Part shown: positions 14,301 to 23,150 of the stretch, one piece after another | Numbering within the stretch: position 1 is the stretch's first letter | How the letters are laid out: the number at the start of each line of letters is the position of its first letter | Assembly (NCBI RefSeq): GCF_932526225.1 | Contig: NC_064040.1 | Location: 8,157,181 to 8,221,180, forward strand | Length of the DNA: 64,000 bases | Direction: 5' to 3' | Source of the DNA: Nematostella vectensis | Lineage: Eukaryota > Cnidaria > Anthozoa > Actiniaria > Edwardsiidae | Program-made: the position numbers and the translations under genes | Notes under the pieces: generated by a model | Seen by the model: only the letters and a program-made list of their open reading frames with translations | Database searches by the model: none | What the model was told of the DNA's origin: nothing

Positions 14301-16333
14301 ATACAGGTATCCATGCAATCTTTGGCACTGCAGAACTTGAGGAATTCCCAGCTACAGTCAAAACAAGAACTTACCAAGATAAACAGTTCAGTAAAGGAAT
14401 CCTTCCATGAGATGCACACCGATTTTCAAGGGCTAAACGCAAGCTGTAGTTTACTTGGCACAACAGTAAGGAGAATTGGGCACTCTATCACTACAAAGGT
14501 AATGGCACTTCAACAACATAAAGTTTGAGTGCCGATCACCTACTTCATTGTTAATACAACGATCTCTTTTTTCCATGATCAAAGTCTCTTTATGAACGAT
14601 ATTTGATTGCAAGGATATCAGTTACTCGCTTTAAAATACCGATGGAAATGGATCCGTTTAGTGAATTGGTAATTAAAAGAATCAGGTGTGAGCGTTAGCA
14701 AAATGGTCCAAAGTGGCGTGTGCAAATTGTCAACTCAAATTTGTTTACTCAGTAGATAGACGTCAAAGTGTGGTTGCGCTTTGTTGGTGTGCGACGCAAG
14801 CTTACCATGACAGTCTGTTGGCCAATGAGGGCGCGATAAAAGCACTTTGATTGACATTGTAAAATACTGTTTACAAACTGTAGTCTGATTGTCTAGCTTC
14901 GTTTGATCTTTTGGTAGGGAAAGCGCGCAAGGCACATTAAAAGCAAAAACTAGTTTATAATACCTATTTTACCATATCCAGGTTAACAACACAGCAAGGA
15001 AGTGTAGTGATTCAACTAAAAATCTATACGAGACCATCTCAAATTTGAATGGAACCTTAACACTAAGGGTAAGCAGCAGTTAAACAGATTTATATTTTGC
15101 GCTTTTTTCGTGTCCGTCATGCTATAATGTCAAATGTGAGGTATATATAAGGTTCATAAGGTGCTAAACCTTCCTCTTGCCATCTAGATTAATAATATCA
15201 GCAAATTACAAGGACCACCTGGTCCCCCCGGATCCAGAGGCCCCCCTGGCATTACAGAGCGTGCAAACTCCAGCATACCGTGCAAATACATGAGTAACTC
15301 TATAAAGGTCAATGCAGGGATGAATACTGATGTCGTGGCCATAGAAAAAGTGGCGGTAAGTGTTCAAAATTATTAACCCCCGTGCAAACTGCGCCAGCAC
15401 CTGCCAGCATTGCTGGCGAATTCTTGCTCGACTGACCCCAAGACAAAGGAAATGTCAGAAAGTCCATTTCCCATTTTGACATTTCTTTGTCAGTCAAGCG
15501 AAAATTCGGCAGCAGTGCTGGCAGGTGCTGGCGCAGTTTGCACGCGGCTTTATCAGAGCAGGCCTCGAAATATTGGTGGAAGGGGCACAATACAAAACAT
15601 TAAACAAATATTACAAATATACAGCCACGCCCCTTCTGGTCATTTCCTTATAGTTTTTTTTTCAATATTGGGGGCGGGGGGGGGGGGGGGGGGGGCACAA
15701 TAGTTTTTAAAAACATTGTGGTGGGGGGAGGGGGGGGGGGAGGCACATGCCCCCAGTGCCGTACCTGCTGCTACGGCCCTGCAGAGAACGATTTTTTCAA
15801 CTCGACTTTAACATAATTTACGATAAATTTAATAATACAAAATATGGTGTTAAATAGAGTGGAAGGGGTACCGAATCCCTTTAAACCATTCATTTGAATA
15901 GTTGTGTGCCATGCACTATGGAGACGAGGGTCCAAAACAAACAAGGACGATCGTTGCCATAGCGACAAGGTGGTTGAAGATAGACTTGTAATAGGGGACG
16001 AACCTCTCACACGAAAAAATATATTAACCCTCCGACGGTTCTCCATGAGTTATAAAGTAATTTTGGCATTTTATTGACTTTATATACGCGAAGGTGGTGT
16101 GGATTGAAGTAAACTGAAAGTTATCTTACTATTAAAAACAGAGTAACAAGAAAATCGTATCGCCCTACTGCACAAGTGACATAGCCCGCGTTATCACCCT
16201 CAGTGAAATATCAATACCTAACAGTCGGGTATTCAAGTGTGACTGCGTGGGAAAGGCCCCAAATGCACCGACCTCCGCCTTACTGATGACATGCTACATA
16301 CATTACTACGAGTGCCCACTGGTGATCACGTGA
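1720..16333 (+). CDS. Type II membrane protein with coiled-coil stalk, collagen segment and Cys-rich C-terminus (16 exons)
   Basis: Exons inferred from splice sites and phase: 1720-2092, 8187-8302, 8921-9010, 9376-9480, 9717-9836, 10349-10453, 11993-12112, 12316-12405, 12552-12638, 12982-13086, 13531-13620, 14008-14094, 14307-14498, 14982-15068, 15188-15355, 16142-16333. They join into one open frame of 708 residues plus stop. Intron 1 is phase 1 and all others are phase 0. A cytoplasmic N-terminus ends in basic KSRSRNK before one membrane span (about 87-110), giving N-in topology with no signal peptide. The ectodomain is a long polar helical stalk with many N-x-T sites, then a collagen run GPPGPPGSRGPPG (about 598-610), then about 98 residues with seven cysteines (pairs such as CDC). 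The layout recalls class A scavenger receptors and other trimeric collagenous receptors, but I do not recognise the C-terminal domain. Exons 8-10 and 11-13 are a tandem duplication. Acceptors of exons 8 and 11 (both ending AAG) are weak. Ligand and role are unknown. Confidence 0.75.
3455..3860 (+). repeat. Diverged interspersed repeat, copy 1
   Basis: The stretch from CCACAACGCTTTTTCTCCTC onward recurs, with substitutions and small indels, at 5868-6305 in the same orientation. Shared landmarks are TATACTGTCATTT, GCGTACGTGCGTAT-like text and ACTACTTGACCGG. No coding potential is recognised. It may be part of an old transposon. Confidence 0.6.
3903..4330 (+). mobile_element. tRNA-derived SINE-like element
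   Basis: The 5' part resembles a tRNA: GGTTCGAATCC (3951-3961) is a perfect Pol III B box, and it sits in a T-arm CCAGG/CCTGG. An A-box-like TAGTGTGTTAGCACG lies about 30 bases upstream. The acceptor ends do not pair, so this is not an intact tRNA gene. A non-tRNA body follows; its 3' end is a guess. Confidence 0.5.
5338..5656. mobile_element. MITE-like element with long terminal inverted repeats
   Basis: The left end TTACTGTCGAATCAGTTGTA recurs as a reverse complement at the right end (TACAACGGATTCGACAGTAA). The inverted arms run roughly 50 bases with mismatches, both including TTGTATCGCGAC and TTTTGTTCC-like text. The interior has no transposase. The open frames on both strands here are the two arms read in mirror orientation. 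Confidence 0.65.
5868..6305 (+). repeat. Diverged interspersed repeat, copy 2
   Basis: Second copy of the repeat at 3455-3860, about 2.4 kb downstream in direct orientation. It carries a short extra segment near 6067-6090 (TTTCGTGTCGATCATCGCGG) that copy 1 lacks. Confidence 0.6.
6985..7184. other. Assembly gap, 200 N
   Basis: Exactly 200 unknown bases, the usual placeholder for a gap of unspecified size. It falls in intron 1 of the stalk gene. True size and content cannot be known here. Confidence 0.98.
8350..8400. repeat. Poly-C tract followed by (CA)n
   Basis: Thirty-six consecutive C residues run directly into about eight CA units. It lies just downstream of exon 2 of the stalk gene. Length is probably polymorphic or misassembled. 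Confidence 0.9.
9968..10082 (+). repeat. Short tandem duplication, unit about 77 bp
   Basis: The string GACGCGCGCTACCGTGGCCA appears at about 9971 and again at about 10049, followed in both cases by CCTTGACAGTT. It is intronic, between exons 5 and 6 of the stalk gene. Confidence 0.6.
10490..10690. mobile_element. G/C-rich MITE-like element (GGCGTA...TAC family)
   Basis: Starts GGAGGGGCGTATCTAGCTTT, contains an uninterrupted run of about 16 G and a run of 9 C, and ends near CCCCGTAGATCCGCTACTGC. This is the degenerate end pattern shared by the other GTAGC elements in the window (13656, 15560, 19936, 47277, 55040). Confidence 0.4.
11136..11300. mobile_element. Palindromic MITE, copy 1
   Basis: Nearly the whole element is an imperfect palindrome. 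It begins TTAAAAGCCTCGTGCAAACT and ends AGTTTGCACGGGGCTTTA, with a centre near ATGGGAAATGAACTTTCTGA. Related copies lie at 15373, 45524 and 54427. It has no coding capacity. It sits in an intron of the stalk gene and lacks part of the left arm seen in the other copies. Confidence 0.75.
13656..13799. mobile_element. MITE of the GGCCGTAGC family
   Basis: Begins CAGGGCCGTAGCAGGAGG and ends GGCCTGCTACGGCACTG, an inverted terminal pair. The interior contains GGGGCACCCAATAT and GGGGCATGGCTGTGCCCC, shared with the copy at 19936. It lies in an intron of the stalk gene. Confidence 0.6.
15373..15552. mobile_element. Palindromic MITE, copy 2
   Basis: Same family as 11136-11300, with a full left arm (GTGCAAACTGCGCCAGCACC) and a matching right arm ending CACGCGGCTTTA. 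It lies in the last intron of the stalk gene. Confidence 0.8.
15560..15784. mobile_element. MITE of the GGCCGTAGC family with poly-G
   Basis: Contains AGCCACGCCCCTTCTGGTCA and GTGCCGTACCTGCTGCTACG, ending GGCCCTGC. It resembles the copy at 19936-20105 but is expanded by two G-rich runs. It abuts the palindromic MITE at 15373-15552. Confidence 0.5.
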
Positions 16334-16607
16334 ATGGAAAGAACCAATCAGCGATCTTGTGTGTTTAGATCAGCGGATAGACGTGTATATTGTAGGAATT
16401 ATCTATAGGTTTCATCCTTTCCACCTTGTAAAAAATATATGATTGATGTTGAAAGAAAGCTGTTTTTCGAGATGGAAAGAGATAGGTAATAGTTAGCGTT
16501 ACGTGCAAATAGCGACAGCACTGATAAGGAAAACAGACTAAAGCTCGGCTCAGCAATGCTGGACTGTTTATACACGTTGGAGGTAGTTCTTTTTATTGAA
16601 TTTGGTA

Positions 16608-16613
16608 AATAAA
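16608..16613 (+). terminator. Candidate polyadenylation signal AATAAA
   Basis: AATAAA lies 275 bases after the stop codon of the stalk gene, inside TTTGGTAAATAAAGTATTG. A T-rich stretch follows. It is the first such hexamer after the stop. Confidence 0.5.
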
Positions 16614-18335
16614 GTATTGAATTTTGATTTTAGATGGCTATTTCGAGATTTAAGCTCATTATGTGCCCTCCAATATGAAATGAAAACAACAGCAAAGGTC
16701 TGGCTGACAAGGGCGCTTTAAATGTGAGACTTTTACTAATGTATTTTGAATATCGTCCTATAGATTTGTGGTATTTTAAACTGTTAGAAGGGGGTCATAG
16801 GTATATTTATTTAGTTTTATATTTTAAAAATAAATCTTTGTAAACATTGGAATTAACTAAAAAAACACTGATTTATTCAGCGAGGGGGAAAATATTATAT
16901 ATTTCTGGGAAATACAAAGTAGTTCTCAACAGAAAAGAAAGTATTAATCATTTATCGTTTTCTTATTTCTGATTATAGATATTATTATTATTGTACATAA
17001 GTTACGGACAAGAAATGTTTTTCTTTTTCTTTAAATAAAATAAAATAAATGTCAACATCCTTATCAAAGCAACAAATTTTATTGTATAACGGGGTAAAAC
17101 AATGTGATCTCGTGTTAGAAGGGGTGAGCTAGGTCAAACTGTATAGCGGAAGGTCTCAAGACGAACGGCTGGTTGCTGGTTCACAGTATTAGCGTTTATT
17201 GTAAGGACAAGCTCTTCTTAGCGAGCAGGGAGGTATTCAAGCTCGTTATAGGAGGTAACGATCAGACGATTCTCAGAAGGCGAGGCTGATAGAAGGGAAT
17301 CCTTACTAGACCTCTTCCTTGACTAGGGATTGTCTTCACGAAGCCAACAGAACTTACTCGATAGCCTCCACAGCAAGCTGTCGTTATTACAAGTACAATA
17401 TGTTTTACAGTAAACCACTATTAATACTGACTAATTGATAATTCTGCGATAACTGGTTTGACAGCTCTAAAAAAGGTGATGCAAGAATTACAAATGAATG
17501 TTGATCTAAGGGAACAGAACAATTTTACAATTGAGGATAACTATAGTAAGAATCGATCGATGATAGAATAACAATCAATTGACTGAAATAACTATCAGAT
17601 AAGATAATATAGAATAATGAGGCTGAGGGAAACCGGCGTAACAACCTTCATTAGGAGAAGACAGAATTGTCGAGACCTTGGTGAATTTTGGTGATTCCAA
17701 ATTATGTTTTACATATTCATATGTACACTGACTTGTGCACATGTTAGGTTATACGCACGCAATTACTCGTTAGTTTTCACGAAAGTGAGAAAGTTCGTCA
17801 AGTCGTGGCCACCATCTCTGTTTGCCCTTTCATTAACGGTAAAGCAAACGCGTCCATTCAGCGGCCACCTCGCTTAGTTCCAGATCATTGTTTGGCTGCC
17901 TCCATCAAGCGGTCAACCCCTTTTAATAAGTAGCCACAGGGAACTGAGAGAAAGAGGAACATAATTTTGTCCTTTCTTTCTCTCTAATTTGATGCGCGAC
18001 CAGAGCAAAGAAAGACGTCGAAAGACGGCGACCGCGACCCGTACCGTATCGTCTTATGATGTGCAAAAAAAATTTAGGAAAAATCCAGCAAAAATCGAGG
18101 CTAATTATGTTATGACTGATCGCCACTTTTCAATTATTATACATGACCTCAATATTGTCTATTTTTTATGTGAATACAAGGTAAGAATACAGATTTGTGT
18201 GGTGGGGCATGTGCAAACCCATCTAAACAAAAAAAAAACAGATAAGCAAAAAACATGCTTTGGCAAACGTTCGAGCCTTCACAACTGGACAGTTGTTACT
18301 CATAAACGGCGTTTAGATTTTAAGCATGGAATAAT
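16614..18335. other. Intergenic region
   Basis: AT-rich sequence with no recognisable gene. The minus-strand open frame at 17923-18126 and the plus frame at 17989-18540 have no visible domain, and the latter runs into the antisense of the P450 3' end. The stretch 17090-17400 looks less AT-rich and could be a repeat fragment. Confidence 0.4.
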
Positions 18336-19817
18336 TCATTTCCGCGGCATTGCACGGAACTTGAAGGGCTTGGGAGCTCGAGTGATGTTGCCAGAAGCCT
18401 CCCCAACCGACGGCGGTCCTTGTCCAGGAAGGGTCTCTAGAGTAAACTGCTGCAACAAACGCGTCATGACCAGGAACAACTCGATCTTGGCCAGGGACTC
18501 GCCCACACATACCCTCCGTCCCGCCGAGAAGGGCAGATAGCTACGCTGACCAGGAACTTCAAACTTGCCATCTTCATTGATGAATCTGTCCGGGTCAAAC
18601 TTGTCCGGGTTAGGCCACTCCCTCGGGTCGTGATGGATGGCCCACAAGTTCATCACAATGATGGTATCCTTGGGAATGTTGTATCCCATTAGTGGGACGT
18701 TATTAGTCGTAGCCTTGTGGGGTACCCCCATTGGCAAAACAGTGGCGATCCTCAGTACCTCTGCGATTGTGGCTTCCATATAAGGCAAATTAGGCTTGTC
18801 GGCAAGTACTGGCCAGCGGCTGCCAATGACGTCATCAATGTCGGTTTGAAGGCGTGTTTGGACTAGTGGGTAGTTAATGAGGTAGGCGGCGAGCCAAGAA
18901 AGTGTTGTGCTTGTTGTCTCTAGGCCTCCGACATAAACATCGGTCATGAGCATAGTGATGTGGTCATCCGTAACTTCGCCTATTGCTTTCTTGTCTTCTC
19001 GCTCTACTTCGAGCTTGGCTTTAAGGAACGCGTCGGTCAAATCTCTGATGCAGTCTTCGGAGAAGGTGCTTTTGTGTTCTAAGAAGAATTTATCGAGCAA
19101 TCTGTCACGGGGCTCAACTACGTTCTTGTAAAAGCGAGACTCACTGATGGGAAGATGATAAAGAAATGGAAACTTATCCAAGATGGATCCGGATACAGGA
19201 ACTTGTGAACCGATACGGATGAACTCGAGAGTTGTGAGAAAATCTGGATCATCGGGTTCGTAAGATTTCCCTAGAAGAAATGAGGAAATGATATTTGTTA
19301 TCAGCAAGAGAAACACGTCCTTCGAATGAATTGCTGCCCCGATATCCTCCATGAGCTTGCCTTCGAGTTTAGACACTTCCCATGCAATGTTTTCTTCCAA
19401 TTTTGGAAAATACATCCTTAAGCCCAAGTGCACGATTTTCCTTCTCCAAACTAGATGGCGCGAGTAATCACCCAATACAATATCCTTTGCACCTCGTGAG
19501 AGCAAATTGAAAGTGAACGTCTGCGGCCTTCCCGCCAAGTCGTTCATTCGTTTCCCCATCAATACCTCTCTTGCACCAGCTCCAGATGAAACGAACACAA
19601 ATCTGTCGTTGAAGATTTTCAGCATGAAAATATCACCATACGTCTTGGCAAGTTTTGCTGCGGCAATATGAGAATCTGAGCCCGTGATGCTGAGAAGGTT
19701 GTTGATGATGGGCAGCGGTATAGGTCCCGGTGGAAGATTGGCAGGTGATGTGACGTAATCGTATAAGTAGTATAGTAGGGTAAGAGTGGCGACAAGAAGC
19801 AACCCCTCCACCAACAT
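18336..19817 (-). CDS. Cytochrome P450, CYP2-clan-like, copy 1
   Basis: A 493-residue P450 with an uninterrupted coding region. An N-terminal membrane anchor (LLLVATLTLLYYLYDYV) precedes the proline hinge LPPGPIPLP, as in microsomal P450s. The I-helix has GGLETTST in the oxygen-activation position, then EVLR (the ExxR motif), a DPDRF meander and the haem signature FSAGRRVCVG with Cys at about 437. Length and motifs are normal, so it should be an active ER monooxygenase; the substrate is unknown. The text PMGVPHKATTNNV recalls CYP1/CYP17-type enzymes of the CYP2 clan (from memory). An acceptor-like TTTCTTTTTTAG lies 14 bases before the ATG, so the 5' UTR probably contains an intron. The gene is paired head to head with the paralogue at 33340-34824, about 94% identical in protein. 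Its I-helix has Gly-Gly where the partner has Ala-Gly. Confidence 0.93.
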   Translation of the reverse strand: MLVEGLLLVATLTLLYYLYDYVTSPANLPPGPIPLPIINNLLSITGSDSHIAAAKLAKTYGDIFMLKIFNDRFVFVSSGAGAREVLMGKRMNDLAGRPQTFTFNLLSRGAKDIVLGDYSRHLVWRRKIVHLGLRMYFPKLEENIAWEVSKLEGKLMEDIGAAIHSKDVFLLLITNIISSFLLGKSYEPDDPDFLTTLEFIRIGSQVPVSGSILDKFPFLYHLPISESRFYKNVVEPRDRLLDKFFLEHKSTFSEDCIRDLTDAFLKAKLEVEREDKKAIGEVTDDHITMLMTDVYVGGLETTSTTLSWLAAYLINYPLVQTRLQTDIDDVIGSRWPVLADKPNLPYMEATIAEVLRIATVLPMGVPHKATTNNVPLMGYNIPKDTIIVMNLWAIHHDPREWPNPDKFDPDRFINEDGKFEVPGQRSYLPFSAGRRVCVGESLAKIELFLVMTRLLQQFTLETLPGQGPPSVGEASGNITRAPKPFKFRAMPRK

Positions 19818-19935
19818 GTTGATGAGCGTTCTAAAAAAGAAATCAATTTTGTGTTTAATTCTTGGGTAAAATCAAATTAAAGTGTTAGATACGTCAGCTA
19901 TAAAACTTAATTTTACTCTTCTATGTTTGGTAATG

Positions 19936-20105
19936 CAGGGCCGTAGCGGGCCTATATTGGGGGGGGGGGGGCACAATGGCACAATACAGAAACATTAAGA
20001 AACTATTGGGGGGCACAGCCACGCCCCTACTGGTCATTTCCTTATATTTTTTGTAAATATTGGGGGGCACATGCTCCCAGTGCCCCACCCCCTGCTATGG
20101 CCCTG
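19936..20105. mobile_element. MITE of the GGCCGTAGC family with target duplication
   Basis: Inverted ends CAGGGCCGTAGC and GCTATGGCCCTG are flanked on both sides by TAATG, a likely 5-bp target duplication. The interior has GGGGGGCACAGCCACGCCCC and poly-G. This is the best delimited member of the family in the window. Confidence 0.7.
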
Positions 20106-21601
20106 TAATGGTAACAAACATAACAATTTTTGTAGCTTCTTCTCTAGTGTACGGTTATTAGTGTACTTGGGTACCAGAGGCTCCGAGCTTCGCGGCGAGA
20201 ACGACGTTTCTACTTCAAGAAATTATTTTGGGCGCCGAATCTTATAAAAAATCATGGTTTTCTACGTTGCTGACGAAAGTGAAACACACCAAGTCTATAT
20301 TCGTGAATGTAAAAGCGAATGTGAAGTGCCTTACACTCGCCGGGAAATTCTTCACGTCGAAATCAAATCGACAATTAGAGTGCTTGCAATAAAAGCGTGA
20401 AACACTAAATAATATTTAGTACTAGAAGTTCTCGTGGAGAAGTGTAGTGCCCGAGCACATAGATTGGTTGGTCATTCAATTGCAAGGGTTAAATCAATAT
20501 TCTTGATTTGTTTGGGGCTGTTCGCACAAATTCCATAAGCCAGATTTATGCAAGACCCAAATTTCTTTGCAGCCACTTTCTTGGCTGATCACTAACTCTT
20601 TGTTTCATGGTTTCTCAGTTTGTTTTATAAGAGAAATAGAACAAAAACAAATTACTCAGTCTTATTTTATTAAACAATAGAAATTATTTAATGTCTAGAA
20701 AAGGAAAGGTGAAGTCTGATAACCATAACAAACAATCTGATTAGCTGTGGAGGGGATGTGCAGTCATAGATATTATGGAAAGTAAGTATATTTTGAAATA
20801 AGACTGCTTTTCGGTGGTTGAGTGGGAGGGGCACAACCCGTGTGTCCACCCCGAGCTGCATGCCTGTACATACCCAGTAAGCTATTTGGGTCTAAGTGGT
20901 GGCCATGATAATAGCTACTGAAAAGATTACTGCTCATGTATTAACATATAGTGAACTATACAGAATTTATGATCTCCTGGTTATCCCTAACAATAGCTTC
21001 TGCATGTAAGTACACTGCAGTATTCACTGGGGTCCACTGATTTCTAAAGAATCTCTGTGTCTCCTCCGTGGCTGTGCTTGCCTTGGTTTAAAATAATATA
21101 GCAATCCCTTTTGTTTTATTTCTTGGCCAATGATTTGCAATTATAGTAGTTCTGGACTGGACATTGCTGTGAAAAAAAAAATCAAAATATAAAATACTGC
21201 AAACCCAGTATCGAATAAAAAAAGCAATTTTATGTCTGATATTAGAAGGGCCGAGAGAGCCGAGAAGCAGGTCAGTGAAATGAGATTATTCGGATTGAAT
21301 TAACATTTCCCTTTATATACAAGTCTCATCAAATAACACAGATCTACTGAATACTTATTATTTACCCGTCATTTTAGGAATTTGGTTGGTTTGTCTTTCC
21401 TTCATAAAGTTATTTCGCTCAGTTGCATTTATAAACAAAGCCTGACATTACAATCGTCAGGCAATGGGATTTGGGCTGTTTGAATACCTTTCGCTTTGCC
21501 CTAGTTTGATTATCCGAGTTCTTTTATCATCAAATAACAAACTACGAAAGCCATGATAAGCAAACCTAGTAAAACATCCGATCATAAGTCGTCATACTTA
21601 C

Positions 21602-21625
21602 CAAATAATTCTTTGATTTCGCCAT
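21602..21625 (-). CDS. Candidate first coding exon (8 codons)
   Basis: On the minus strand ATG GCG AAA TCA AAG AAT TAT TTG is followed directly by a consensus donor GTAAGT. About 205 bases upstream lies CAAGATGGCGGCG, a motif common near transcription starts. The first residues MAKSKN recall the start of ribosomal protein L29, but I could not find matching downstream exons, and the text diverges after residue 6. It may be a gene start or chance. Confidence 0.2.
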
Positions 21626-21830
21626 CGTATTCGCGGTATAAATCAAAGAAGGAGTTTTAACATTACCGTAAACACAGGGCAAGTGCGAAAAATCATGGCC
21701 GCTTTTTATCGTGGACTGCCAAAGGTAGCCCAAATCTTGGTACAGACGCCGCCCAGATCGAATCTGGAAAGGCAACGCATAGACTACTAATTGCGCATCG
21801 GGGGACTAGGGGGACGGGAGATTCCGTTGC

Positions 21831-21843
21831 CAAGATGGCGGCG
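21831..21843. promoter_or_regulatory. YY1-like motif
   Basis: CAAGATGGCGGCG matches the YY1 consensus found just downstream of many metazoan transcription starts. It supports, weakly, a promoter here reading to the left. Confidence 0.35.
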
Positions 21844-21933
21844 GCTTGTTCTACAGGAAACCCAAATCGACACGATGAACAAAATTAGTGTTGCTATTTT
21901 GTAGAATTTAGTACTATTCAGTGAATTTAGTAA

Positions 21934-22037
21934 AAAATAGCTGAAGCGTGAAGGCGGTGTAGATTTCAACAATTCATCATACATTTTCGTTCACTGAGAG
22001 CTTGAAATCTACACCGCCTTCACGCTTCAACTATTTT
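21934..22037. repeat. Near-perfect hairpin, 36-bp arms
   Basis: Arm 21934-21969 and arm 22002-22037 are reverse complements at 35 of 36 positions, with a 32-base loop. The core is GAAGCGTGAAGGCGGTGTAG. It could be a small-RNA precursor, a compact MITE or a template-switch product. Confidence 0.85.
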
Positions 22038-22134
22038 CCCTAAAGTAATATATAGATTTAGGCGGAGCTCCAAACGACGAAATCTTTACTTACTTTCGCT
22101 TGACAATATACGAAATATTAACAATTATTATATT

Positions 22135-23150
22135 TCTGTTTTGACGACGTCAACGATTTCACGATCACGCGACCAACTTGTTATACCCCCTTTCCCCCAC
22201 CTTTGATATCTACATGACACATAACAAGTTTAGTTGTAATACGATGTTTCGGCGTCAGGGTAGTTTTACTTTATTGACGTCACCAATGAAGTCACGTGAT
22301 CATCTCATTGCATCCTACTTAAAACATATCTCACACCTACCGAGTTTTGTTGTCATACGATGTTTGTTTAATGAAATATATATTCTTTGTTTTGATTGCG
22401 TCATCATATTTTTGCTTCTAGTGACGTCATTGATGACGTCTCAATCACGTGACTATATTGGTGCACTCCCCCCTTGACACCTCCATGACACATACCAAGA
22501 TTTGTTGTTATATGATGTTTCGTTTATGAGATATGGATAATTTTGTTCTTAATGAAATCGGAATAGTTTTGCTTTTAGTGACGTCACAAATCACGTGACC
22601 ATATTTTTGCACCTCCTTGACACAAACATCACACCTGCCAAGTTTGGTTGTGAAACAATGTTTCTTTCACGAGATATGAATGTTTTTGCTTGCCATATTG
22701 TTGCACCCCCCTTGACATCTACATTGAATTGTTTTTTATTTTGATGACGTCAGCATATTTTGCTTTTAGTGACGTCATTAGTGACGTCACAATCACTTGA
22801 CCATATTGGAGCCCTACCCTTGACACAAACATGACACCCACCGAGTTTGGTTGTGAAAAAAAGTTTTTTTCAGGAGATATCAATCTTTTTGCTTTTAATC
22901 ACGATTTTTTCTTTAAGTGACGTCATCGATGACGTCACACAACACGTGACCATATTGTTGCACCGAGTTTGGTTGCCATATGATATTTCCTTCGTGAAAT
23001 ATTTTATTTTTCTTTTTGATGACGTCAGCATATTTTTGCTTCTAGTAACGTCATCGATGACGTCACAAATCACGTGACCACAGTTTTGCACCTCCCTTGA
23101 CACATACATGACACCTGCCAAGTTTGGTTGTCATACGATGCTTTTAAGGG
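22135..23150 (+). repeat. Degenerate tandem repeat rich in CRE and E-box motifs
   Basis: Roughly six diverged units of 100-190 bp share the order TGACGTCA, (A)TCACGTGACC, TTGCACC, CTTGACAC, CAAGTTTGGTTGT, ACGATGTTTC. I count ten exact TGACGTCA and five CACGTG in about 1 kb. It ends in GGGACGGACGGACATC, a tail I associate with invertebrate repeats. There is no coding potential. Confidence 0.75.

Larger units (their letters stand above)
20106..21933. other. Intergenic region with one promoter-like spot
   Basis: No complete gene is recognised. The only gene-like feature is a short candidate first exon on the minus strand (21602-21625) with an upstream YY1-type motif (21831-21843). The rest is AT-rich and carries no obvious domain. 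Confidence 0.4.

Noticed and set aside
21602-21625. Ribosomal protein L29 gene
   Set aside because: Only MAKSKN agrees; the following residues and the expected downstream exons are not there. Kept only as a low-confidence first exon.
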